The translations under genes and the position numbers were made by a program. Below, piece after piece: positions 1-5,902 of a stretch of DNA of 8,459 nucleotides. Within the stretch, counting starts at the first letter, position 1, and every line of letters begins with the position of its first letter. Under the pieces are notes generated by a model. The model made no database searches, was not told the origin of the DNA, and was given only the letters and a program-made list of their open reading frames with translations. Source of the stretch: JAIRLS01 sp031551455 (GTDB taxonomy: Bacteria > Bacteroidota > Bacteroidia > Bacteroidales > UBA4181); assembly GCA_031551455.1 (NCBI GenBank), contig JAVBNP010000117.1:1-8459 (forward strand). Reading direction: 5' to 3'.

Positions 1-15
1 GTCCTGTTCCGGGTA
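1..15 (+). tRNA. Possible 3' end of an upstream tRNA (partial)
   Basis: The first 15 bases read like the end of a tRNA: GT as the last two T-loop bases, CCTGT as the 3' half of the T stem (with the invariant C first), TCCGGGT as the 3' acceptor strand, and A as the discriminator. The missing 5' acceptor strand would be ACCCGGA. A tRNA here would form a tandem pair with the complete tRNA-Leu starting 53 bases later, and no convincing promoter is seen between them. The body lies outside the window, so the identity cannot be told and a chance match remains possible. Confidence 0.42.
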
Positions 16-41
16 CTAAAAGAATCAATGGTTTTAGTACC
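12..41. repeat. 10-bp perfect inverted repeat in the tRNA spacer
   Basis: GGTACTAAAA (12-21) and TTTTAGTACC (32-41) are exact inverted repeats around a 10-base loop. There is no T-run after the second arm, so this is not a standard intrinsic terminator. If bases 1-15 are a tRNA end, the first arm includes the end of its acceptor strand, and the hairpin could compete with or guide 3' processing. That role is inference. Confidence 0.5.
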
Positions 42-67
42 AATTCTTTACGTTTTTGAAATATATT

Positions 68-151
68 GCCCGGGTGGTGGAATTGGTAGACACGCTACTT
101 TGAGGGGGTAGTGGGCGTTAGCCCGTGTGAGTTCGAGTCTCGTCCCGGGCA
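68..151 (+). tRNA. tRNA-Leu (anticodon GAG)
   Basis: This is a complete class II tRNA. The acceptor arms GCCCGGG (68-74) and CCCGGGC (144-150) pair perfectly. The D stem is GTG/CAC (77-79 with 91-93). The anticodon stem CTACT/GGTAG closes a seven-base loop whose anticodon GAG sits at 102-104, reading CUC and CUU leucine codons. The long variable arm GGGC-GTTA-GCCC (113-124) is the class II mark expected for leucine. The T loop is TTCGAGT (132-138), with a T stem whose two outer pairs are G-U wobbles. The discriminator is A151, as expected for leucine. The following bases are CCC, so CCA must be added after transcription. It lies directly before the terminator at 157-195. Confidence 0.96.
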
Positions 152-156
152 CCCGT

Positions 157-195
157 AAAAACCGATTCGGTGTAAAATGCCGAATCGGTTTTTTT
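157..195. terminator. Bidirectional intrinsic terminator
   Basis: The arms AACCGATTCGG (160-170) and CCGAATCGGTT (180-190) are perfectly complementary around a nine-base loop. They are flanked by an A-run (157-161) and a T-run (189-195), which extend the stem. On the plus strand it follows tRNA-Leu by a few bases. On the minus strand it lies about 17 bases past the stop codon of the alpha-glucosidase, again followed by a U-run. One hairpin therefore closes two convergent units. Confidence 0.88.
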
Positions 196-211
196 GTTTT
201 ACCGTAACCGA

Positions 212-1996
212 TTACAACCGATAAACTAACGCTTCGAAAGGTCGGAGCGTAATGCTTTCCGCCGAATTTTGATTCGGTTCGTCCGCGTAGTTGCACAAAA
301 TAAGTTCGGCCCGGCGCACATCCGTTCCGCAACGGGTTTGGGTCTTTCGGGGCGAGAAATTTAAAACGATCAGAAATTTTTCGTCGTCGATTTCGCGAGC
401 ATATACGTAAACCTGTTTGTTTTCGGGATCCAACAAAGAATAATTTCCCCAAATCAATGCCTTGCGGGTTTTCCGCAGCACCATCATCTTTTTGAAATAA
501 TTCAAAATCGAGTTCGGATCTTTTTCTTCCGCAGCAACGTTTATCTTTTCGTAATTATCGTTAATTTTCAACCACGGCTGACCGTCGGTAAAACCGGCAT
601 TCGACGAATCGTCCCACTGAAAAGGAGTACGCGCATTATCACGCGAAACTTGTTTCTGCTCGCGGAGAAATGCTTTGAGATCGCCTTTTTGTTTTTTGAT
701 CCGTTTGTATTCATTTCGCGTGGCAATATCGTTGTAATCTTCTATCCGATTAAACTTGATATTGTTCATGCCGATTTCGTCACCCGCATACCAATAAGGT
801 GTCCCCCGCATGGTTAATAAAAAGGTCGCCAACATTTTTGCCGAAACGTCGTGATACGGGGGACTGTCATCGGCAAACCGCGAAACCATACGCGGTTGAT
901 CGTGATTGCCCAGGTAAACGGTCGGCCAACCGTCGGCTACTGCCCTATCCCACTCCGTAAACATTTGTTTTAATTCGATTAAGCTGTAATCGATCCCGGT
1001 ATCGGGCGAGTCCGGCTTGGAAAAGTTACGTACTTCGGACGGACCGAAATGATACAACATATTCAATTCCCGACGAGCCAGTTCCACAAATTTGGAAACG
1101 TCTGATGCCCTTACGGCCGAGCCCTCACCTACCGTGGTGATATTGTATTTACTCAGCACCTCGTCGTTCATTTCCTTCAAATAGTCGTGCAGGGACGGAT
1201 TCTTCGCGTAATATTCATAAATATTCGGATATTCATCGGGATCAATTTCGGGAAAAGCGGGATCTTTTCCGATCAACGGGATCGAATCCATCCGAAACCC
1301 GTCTATCCCTTTGTCGAACCAAAACCGCATAATCTTGTATACTTCGCGGCGCACTTCCGGATTACCCCAATTAAGATCGGGCTGCTTAACCGAGAAGTAA
1401 TGAAGATAATAAGAATCGGTAGGCTCGTTGTATTTCCAAGCGCTACCGTCTTCGTCGAAATAACTCCGTCGAAAAGGAGGTTTCCCTTCTTCGGCCGGCC
1501 ACCAATAATAATAATTGTAGAACGGATTCGTTCTCGATTGACGCGCTTGCATGAACCAAAGGTGTTCATCGCTCGTGTGGTTGACAACCAAGTCAAGTAT
1601 CAGTTTGAGTCCTCGCCCGTGTACTTCTTTCAGAAGCAGATTAAAATCTTCCATTGTGCCGAACTCGGGCATGATGTCACAATAATTGCTGATATCATAG
1701 CCGTTATCATCGTTAGGCGAAACAAAAATCGGATTCAACCAGATGATATCTATTCCCAAGCTTTTGACATAATCCAAACGGGAGATGATTCCCCGCAGAT
1801 CGCCGACTCCGTCGCCGTTGCTGTCTTGAAAACTGCGCGGATAAATTTGATAAACGACGGCTTTTTTCCACCACAATAACTCCCGTTCGACGGCTTTCGG
1901 ACTCATTTTATCGTCTCCCGCGGGTATAACGATCGTTTCGGAGCCGCCCGTTTTCGTTGCCTCTTCTCCCTTTATCGGATTTATGTCATTACGCAT
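212..1996 (-). CDS. Cytoplasmic alpha-glucosidase / oligo-1,6-glucosidase (GH13, subfamily 31-like)
   Basis: This 594-residue GH13 hydrolase is predicted to remove glucose from the non-reducing end of malto- or isomalto-oligosaccharides. Visible motifs, in order, are the metal-binding loop DSNGDGVGD (58-66), region I DLVVNH (135-140), region V QPDLN (205-209), region II GFRMD with nucleophile D237, region III TVGE with acid/base E291, and region IV NHD with D366. QPDLN is typical of oligo-1,6-glucosidase-like members. The residue after the nucleophile is Ser238; family work links Val there to alpha-1,6 preference and Thr or Ala to alpha-1,4, so the linkage preference is open. There is no signal peptide or membrane segment, so it should act in the cytoplasm on sugar made by the neighbouring amylase. 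The start is uncertain. The first 30 residues match no part of the family fold, while Met31 (start at 1906) has a GGGAG site eight bases upstream and gives 564 residues, the usual family length. Trehalose synthase is a less likely alternative. Confidence 0.93.
   Translation of the reverse strand: MRNDINPIKGEEATKTGGSETIVIPAGDDKMSPKAVERELLWWKKAVVYQIYPRSFQDSNGDGVGDLRGIISRLDYVKSLGIDIIWLNPIFVSPNDDNGYDISNYCDIMPEFGTMEDFNLLLKEVHGRGLKLILDLVVNHTSDEHLWFMQARQSRTNPFYNYYYWWPAEEGKPPFRRSYFDEDGSAWKYNEPTDSYYLHYFSVKQPDLNWGNPEVRREVYKIMRFWFDKGIDGFRMDSIPLIGKDPAFPEIDPDEYPNIYEYYAKNPSLHDYLKEMNDEVLSKYNITTVGEGSAVRASDVSKFVELARRELNMLYHFGPSEVRNFSKPDSPDTGIDYSLIELKQMFTEWDRAVADGWPTVYLGNHDQPRMVSRFADDSPPYHDVSAKMLATFLLTMRGTPYWYAGDEIGMNNIKFNRIEDYNDIATRNEYKRIKKQKGDLKAFLREQKQVSRDNARTPFQWDDSSNAGFTDGQPWLKINDNYEKINVAAEEKDPNSILNYFKKMMVLRKTRKALIWGNYSLLDPENKQVYVYAREIDDEKFLIVLNFSPRKTQTRCGTDVRRAELILCNYADEPNQNSAESITLRPFEALVYRL
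1915..1919 (-). promoter_or_regulatory. Possible ribosome binding site for the shorter alpha-glucosidase start
   Basis: Read on the minus strand, GGGAG is followed by ACGATAAA and then ATG at 1906-1904. Purine-rich sites like this are not the rule in Bacteroidota. Its good spacing, together with the family-like length of the shorter product, favours Met31 over the first in-frame ATG at 1996, which has no such site upstream. Confidence 0.45.
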
Positions 1997-2029
1997 CGTG
2001 TTTATCGATTTATTCGCCGCAAAACATGA

Positions 2030-3508
2030 TCATTCTTTCACCCATACAGCCAATTTTCCGCCATGTACGCGAAAAATCGCTTTACCGTCGTCGCCGATCA
2101 CGACCTTCTCCGCGATGTTTCCGGTAATTTCACGCCACGTCTCGCCTTTACGATTTTCGCCCACAAACATTTCTTTTTCACCGTCCTCTCCGTTCGAAAG
2201 AAGAAGCGCCAAACCCGATCCCGGCTTGTCGGCATCGCCCGCACGGACAAAGCCGACGGTATTGGGATGATCGAAATAATCCCGTTGTTCGCCATACGCG
2301 TATTTTCTTCTCGCATCAAGCAAAATATCGAGCGTTGGCCTGTGCGGCGATTCTTCCCCTTTCATTCCATAATAATCTCCGTAAAAAACGCACGGATATC
2401 CTTTTTCCATCAACAAAATCAGCCCGTACGCCAACGGTTTGAACCACGATTCGATTTGCGACTCGAGCGAACTTCCTCGTTGGGAATCGTGATTATCCAC
2501 AAAAGTAACGACATTCTCGGGAAAACGGACCACCAAAGTGTCGTCCGTGAATTTTGTCAGATCGAAATCTCTGCCTTTTTGCGAAGCTTCGAACATTTTG
2601 AAATGTAACGGAACGTCGAAAAGATTTATTTTATAATCAATTGTTTCGAGATATTTCTGCAAGGAATCGAAGTCGCCTTTCCAATACTCGCCCACGGCAA
2701 AAAACTCGTCTTTTCTTCCGACTCGAACGGCTTCCAAAAATTGTTTGACAAATTCGACATCCATGTGCTTGATCGCATCCATGCGCATTCCGTCGAGATT
2801 CAACTCTTTCGTCACCCATTTTCCCCACCGGTTCAACTCCTCAATAACTTCGGGATGATTTAAATCCAAATCGTTGCACAGCAGAAAATCGTAATTGCCG
2901 TTTTCGCTATCGACACCCCGACTCCAATATTTGCCTTCGCCCAAAATTCGATAAACCCCGCTCTTTTTGGATGCATCGTTGAAATCGGTTCCCGAAAAAT
3001 GATACCAGTGCCATTTAAAATCCGAATATATATCGCCGCGTCCGGGAAAAAGATAACCCGTCCATGCTTGGATTTCGAACGGTTCGCCGATATTTTCGTC
3101 CCTCTCGTGCGGATCAACCTCCACCGCTTGAAACTTTTCGGTAAAATCACCGTTTGCCTTATGATTCATCACTGCATCAAGATATACCGATACGCGGTAT
3201 TTGTGCAGTTCGTCGATCATCGCTTTGAGCTCCTTCTTTGTACCGTACTTGGTTCTCACGGTCGCTTTTTGATTAAATTCGCCCAAATCGAAAAGATCGT
3301 ACGTGGCGTAGCCTTCATCTTGTTGCTCATCGGCTTTATACGCCGGAGGTATCCACACGGATGTTACGCCGATATCGTGCAAGTGCTTTGCATCCGCTTT
3401 AAGTCGGTTCCACAAATTTCCGTCATTGGGAAGATTCCATTCGAAATATTGCATCATTACGCCGTTTTTCATACCGATGCGCTTTAAATTATTTAAATCT
3501 GTCAACAT
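2030..3508 (-). CDS. Cytoplasmic alpha-amylase (GH13, subfamily 5-like)
   Basis: This 492-residue protein resembles E. coli cytoplasmic AmyA (about 495 residues) and bacterial liquefying amylases, endo-acting enzymes that cut internal alpha-1,4 bonds of glycogen, starch or long maltodextrins. The N-terminal stretch MMQYFEWNLP (18-27) and YDLFDLGEF (70-78) are characteristic of the group. Catalytic regions are DAVMNH (111-116), LDGMRMDAIKH with nucleophile D244, AVGEYW with acid/base E274, and VDNHD with D341. A C-terminal beta domain follows from about residue 400. There is no signal peptide, so it is probably cytoplasmic. Met13 (start at 3472) is a plausible alternative, because the homologous part begins there (MKNGVMMQYF). 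No Shine-Dalgarno site is seen before either start. It lies upstream of the alpha-glucosidase on the same strand, 33 bases apart, and probably shares its transcript. Amylase products would be substrates for that enzyme. Confidence 0.93.
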   Translation of the reverse strand: MLTDLNNLKRIGMKNGVMMQYFEWNLPNDGNLWNRLKADAKHLHDIGVTSVWIPPAYKADEQQDEGYATYDLFDLGEFNQKATVRTKYGTKKELKAMIDELHKYRVSVYLDAVMNHKANGDFTEKFQAVEVDPHERDENIGEPFEIQAWTGYLFPGRGDIYSDFKWHWYHFSGTDFNDASKKSGVYRILGEGKYWSRGVDSENGNYDFLLCNDLDLNHPEVIEELNRWGKWVTKELNLDGMRMDAIKHMDVEFVKQFLEAVRVGRKDEFFAVGEYWKGDFDSLQKYLETIDYKINLFDVPLHFKMFEASQKGRDFDLTKFTDDTLVVRFPENVVTFVDNHDSQRGSSLESQIESWFKPLAYGLILLMEKGYPCVFYGDYYGMKGEESPHRPTLDILLDARRKYAYGEQRDYFDHPNTVGFVRAGDADKPGSGLALLLSNGEDGEKEMFVGENRKGETWREITGNIAEKVVIGDDGKAIFRVHGGKLAVWVKE

Positions 3509-3660
3509 ATCAACATAACAAAAACAACGAAAACGACCTTTGGTTTACCGGAAAACGGGCATTATATATCCAAGTATTGCAAACTCCCGAGCAAATGTCA
3601 CCGGGTTATTTTCCCGTAAAAACGGCAAAATGATAAAACTCCCCCGTTTACGGCACCGGC
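3509..3660. other. Non-coding stretch upstream of the alpha-amylase
   Basis: This region should hold the promoter of the minus-strand amylase operon. No good match to the Bacteroidota pattern TTTG plus TAnnTTTG was found. On the minus strand, TTTG at 3582-3579 followed by an AT-rich TATATAAT at 3569-3562 is the nearest candidate, but spacing and sequence are poor. On the plus strand, 3576-3620 can be read in another frame as residues that weakly recall the first helix-turn-helix of the AraC remnant next door, which would need a frameshift. No intact gene is seen. Confidence 0.4.
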
Positions 3661-3849
3661 GGACAATCACTCACTGAATTTATTCGTCGTATTTGATTAA
3701 AAAGTCGAAAATTGTTGATTTCGACGATTAAAGCGGTACGGGAAATCATGGTCGGTTGCGAATTCAACAATAAAACGTATTTTTACCGCGAATTCACCAA
3801 GCTGTACCGGCAAATGCCCGAGGAATACCGGGAAAGTAAAATAAAATAA
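3661..3849 (+). pseudogene. Remnant of an AraC-family transcription regulator (C-terminal DNA-binding tail)
   Basis: Sixty-three codons in one frame read as the end of an AraC helix-turn-helix domain: GQSLTEFIRRI, then an in-frame TGA at 3694-3696, then LKSRKLLIST, VREIMVGCEF, NNKTYFYREFTKLYRQ, MPEEYRES and a TAA at 3847. Family consensus expects Arg where the TGA stands (CGA to TGA is one transition), Gly where Glu sits in GCEF, and Gly where Arg sits in LYRQMP, so conserved positions have been lost. An upstream TAA at 3634 closes the frame, and the N-terminal sensor part is absent. Such tails occur in stand-alone AraC regulators and in hybrid two-component regulators of Bacteroidota polysaccharide loci; which one this was cannot be told. 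The last 33 codons from ATG 3748 could in principle make a short peptide, but a dead gene is far more likely. Confidence 0.75.
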
Positions 3850-3910
3850 GGGGAATCATAACTCTGTTTTCCTTTTCGACAAGTTATCCCCCGGTGCCGG
3901 ATGTATAAAA

Positions 3911-3930
3911 GGAATCATTCCGCCGATTCC
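3911..3930. promoter_or_regulatory. Candidate operator before the ECF sigma factor
   Basis: GGAATCATTCC (3911-3921) is an 11-base palindrome around a central C. A further GATTCC half-site at 3925-3930 makes GGAATC-N8-GATTCC. A copy of GGAATCAT also occurs at 3852-3859. It lies about 17-36 bases before the possible -7 box at 3947, where a regulator could block or assist RNA polymerase. This is symmetry only; no known regulator was matched. Confidence 0.3.
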
Positions 3931-3941
3931 GACCGTTTTAC

Positions 3942-4577
3942 ATGCATATATTTGCGATTCGACGCACACAAATGATGTACGAAAGAATATCGGAAAAAGA
4001 ATTGATCGCATCGCTCATTGCGGGTAATGAAAATGCTTTTCAAACAGTGTTTAAAAGGCATTATGGTGTATTGTTGCGTTTTGCCGTTTCGTATACGGGC
4101 GCAAACAACATCGCCGAAGACATCGTGCAGGAGTCATTTGTGCTGCTTTGGGAAAAACGAAATGAATTGGAGGAAAATACCAATCCATACGCTTTTTTGA
4201 TTAAGGTGGTTAAGCTGAAAATGTGGAATTACCTCGATAAACAACGTCGCCGAACCGTCATCGAAAAAGGTATGTACGATAACCTCGTCCGAGAGCTCGA
4301 TTTGAATTTATATACGCTCGATTCGATAAATATTTCCGCACTTTACATCTCGGAGATTGAACATATCGTCAGGGATACGCTGCTGACACTGCCGGAGCAA
4401 ACACAAGTCATCTTCAAGCTCAGCCGAGAAGAATACCTCTCCAATAAAGAAATCGCCGAACGAATGAATGTCTCCGAAAAAAGCATCGAATATCATATCG
4501 GCAAAGCGATCAAAGTACTGCGAACCGAACTGATCGATTACATTAAAATCCTCATTATCATCACGGGCGGCATTTGA
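3942..4577 (+). CDS. ECF (extracytoplasmic function) RNA polymerase sigma factor
   Basis: This 211-residue sigma-70-family protein has the two-domain ECF layout. Region 2 spans about residues 28-100, with core-binding and promoter-melting helices around AEDIVQESFVLLWEKR (58-73). Region 4 spans about 145-196, with LPEQTQVIFKLSREE (150-164) and the -35-reading helix-turn-helix NKEIAERMNVSEKSIEYH (168-185). The sequence type is that of the Bacteroidales RpoE-like sigma factors paired with FecR anti-sigma factors in polysaccharide or iron-complex uptake loci. The fecR-like gene follows after 127 bases on the same strand, and the STN receptor comes next, so it is predicted to drive the receptor operon once FecR is relieved. 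The first ten residues (MHIFAIRRTQ) lie over a TATATTTG box; if that is a real -7 element, translation begins at ATG 3972 or 3975, giving 201 or 200 residues and a start such as MMYERIS. Confidence 0.95.
   Translation: MHIFAIRRTQMMYERISEKELIASLIAGNENAFQTVFKRHYGVLLRFAVSYTGANNIAEDIVQESFVLLWEKRNELEENTNPYAFLIKVVKLKMWNYLDKQRRRTVIEKGMYDNLVRELDLNLYTLDSINISALYISEIEHIVRDTLLTLPEQTQVIFKLSREEYLSNKEIAERMNVSEKSIEYHIGKAIKVLRTELIDYIKILIIITGGI
3947..3954 (+). promoter_or_regulatory. Possible -7 promoter box (TAnnTTTG) for the sigma factor gene
   Basis: TATATTTG fits the Bacteroidota -7 consensus TAnnTTTG exactly and lies 18 bases before ATG 3972. No TTTG is present at the usual 19-21-base spacing upstream, so the -33 element is missing or supplied by an activator. 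If used, the transcript would begin inside the first codons of the longest reading frame. Confidence 0.38.
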
Positions 4578-4704
4578 CAAAACATCAATGCAAGTTCCGT
4601 CAAAACCGACTGCATGCCTCTGTCGTACCCGAGAAAAACAAAATTTACGAAAAAATGCCAATATCATTTAGGGATGCTTCCGTTTCATCAAATATATTAT
4701 TGTT

Positions 4705-5700
4705 ATGACCGATGAAAAGATTTTAAAATACATTAAAGGCGATTTATCGTCCGACGAGAAAAAATTGTTTTTGGATTGGGTCAACGATTCAACCGAAAAT
4801 AAAGAACATTACAAGCAAATCCGTAAGTTGTGGGATTTTTCACTGCTTACGACCGAACCCGATGCTTGCGACCATCGGGAAGCATACGGTAAAATAAAAT
4901 CCCGAATACACTCAAGAGGCAAAAAGAATAAAATCGACAATGGCAATCATCATCGTATCGTAACGGATATCATGAAAGCGGCGGCGATCATCGTCGTAAC
5001 GTTTGGGATTGCTTGGTATATGTTTAACCGTCCGCAACCGGAACTTCCCGTGGCATACAATCATATTGAAGTACCTACGGGACAACGTGTAAAACTCGAT
5101 CTTTCCGACGGATCGACGATATGGTTGAACGCCGGGACCAAATTTACGTATCCCGACAAATTTTCGAAAACGGAACGAAAGGTGATTCTCGACGGCGAGG
5201 CTCAATTTAACGTTAAACGAAGCGAAACGCATCCGTTCATGGTGCAAACCGCAACGTATTCCGTCACGGCCCTCGGCACGAAATTTAATGTATATGCTTA
5301 CGATGAGGCCTCCAAGTTCGAAGCAACGTTGCTTAACGGCTCCGTACTGTTGCAAAAGGGCAATTGCCCGCAAAACGAAATAGCGTTACGTCCCGGACAA
5401 CAGGCTGTTTACGATAAAAACGCAAAAGGAGTCACCGTACTTAATAATGTCGATACCGCCGACATCAGCTCGTGGGTAAAAGGCTATCACTGTTTCAACA
5501 AAGCAACTTTTCGCGACATGACCGAACGATTATCCCATTATTATGAAAAAAAGATAATCGTAAAATATCCCGCCATATTGGATTACGAGTGTACCGGAAA
5601 GTTCCGCCACGAAGAAAGCTTGGAACATATTCTGAATGTGGTAAAAATCAGTAAACCTTTTAAATATAAGACATCCGAAGATGAAGTAATCATCTATTAA
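4705..5700 (+). CDS. FecR-like anti-sigma factor (membrane-bound sigma regulator)
   Basis: This 331-residue inner-membrane protein is predicted to hold the ECF sigma factor inactive and release it when the outer-membrane receptor is engaged. Residues 1-85 form a charged, helical cytoplasmic part that would bind sigma (MTDEKILKYIKGDLS at the start). A single membrane segment lies at about 91-107 (AAAIIVVTFGIAWYMF). The periplasmic FecR domain covers about 119-236, with VPTGQRVKLDLSDGSTIWLN, LDGEAQFNV, HPFMV, ALGTKFNVYAY and LRPGQQAVYD. The C-terminal DUF4974-type domain (about 262-331) ends in FKYKTSEDEVIIY. Full length and all domains are present. It lies between the sigma and receptor genes on the same strand. 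The 127-base gap before it contains no gene and no clear promoter. No Shine-Dalgarno site is seen, as is common in this phylum. Confidence 0.95.
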   Translation: MTDEKILKYIKGDLSSDEKKLFLDWVNDSTENKEHYKQIRKLWDFSLLTTEPDACDHREAYGKIKSRIHSRGKKNKIDNGNHHRIVTDIMKAAAIIVVTFGIAWYMFNRPQPELPVAYNHIEVPTGQRVKLDLSDGSTIWLNAGTKFTYPDKFSKTERKVILDGEAQFNVKRSETHPFMVQTATYSVTALGTKFNVYAYDEASKFEATLLNGSVLLQKGNCPQNEIALRPGQQAVYDKNAKGVTVLNNVDTADISSWVKGYHCFNKATFRDMTERLSHYYEKKIIVKYPAILDYECTGKFRHEESLEHILNVVKISKPFKYKTSEDEVIIY

Positions 5701-5753
5701 AATTCAAAAGCAAAAATTGATGCCCGATAAAACCGTGTATCTCGAAACAACCA

Positions 5754-5769
5754 TTAACGATATCATTAA
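5754..5769. promoter_or_regulatory. Near-palindrome with flanking direct repeat before the receptor gene
   Basis: TTAA-C-GATATC-A-TTAA is a 16-base palindrome with one mismatched pair. It overlaps a direct repeat AACCATTAA at 5749-5757 and 5768-5776, copies 19 bases apart. It lies about 135 bases before the receptor start. It could be a binding site or simply AT-rich spacer; the sequence alone does not decide. Confidence 0.28.
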
Positions 5770-5820
5770 CCATTAAAAGAAATGCCTATGGGAAAGAAAA
5801 AGACGTATGAGAAATAAAAA

Positions 5821-5847
5821 GCAGGAAATGTTCGCACCATTTCCTGC
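5821..5847. terminator. Perfect 10-bp hairpin between fecR-like and susC-like genes
   Basis: GCAGGAAATG (5821-5830) pairs exactly with CATTTCCTGC (5838-5847) around loop TTCGCAC. On the plus strand no T-run follows, so it is a poor intrinsic terminator there and may act as a processing or stability hairpin in the leader of the receptor transcript. On the minus strand the stem is followed by TTTTTATTTC, which resembles a terminator for antisense transcription heading toward fecR. An A-run just before the stem and no T-run after it also fits a decayed bidirectional terminator separating fecR from the receptor operon. Confidence 0.55.
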
Positions 5848-5902
5848 CGAGTTCCGGCTTAAAGAAATACCTGAATACTTTTTAAACCAAAAAAACAAAT
5901 AT

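Noticed and set aside
48..452. Minus-strand open frame of 134 codons across the tRNA and terminator
   Set aside because: It crosses tRNA-Leu, the terminator hairpin and the end of the alpha-glucosidase in another frame, so it is not a plausible gene.
1187..1879. Long plus-strand open frame (230 codons) opposite the alpha-glucosidase
   Set aside because: It lies entirely antisense to a GH13 gene with all catalytic motifs intact, and its product shows no recognisable domain. It is a shadow of the real coding frame.
3509..3941. Search for a CRISPR array, insertion sequence ends or phage attachment site in the longest gap
   Set aside because: No regularly spaced repeats, terminal inverted repeats with target duplications, or tRNA-derived direct repeat were seen; the regulator remnant and short symmetric motifs are the only structure found.
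4588..4615. ATGCAAGT / ACTGCAT inverted repeat after the sigma gene
   Set aside because: The arms need a bulge and have a long loop with no T-run afterwards, so it is too weak to call a terminator or attenuator.
4578..4716. Open reading after the sigma factor stop codon, as if a read-through extension
   Set aside because: The frame stays open for about 45 codons after TGA, but the residues show no domain or low-complexity pattern and end just inside the fecR start. It reads as ordinary spacer.
5782..5817. Eleven-codon frame (MPMGKKKTYEK) before the hairpin
   Set aside because: It is too short and lysine-rich in an A-rich stretch. No leader-peptide pattern, such as repeated regulatory codons coupled to the hairpin, is seen.
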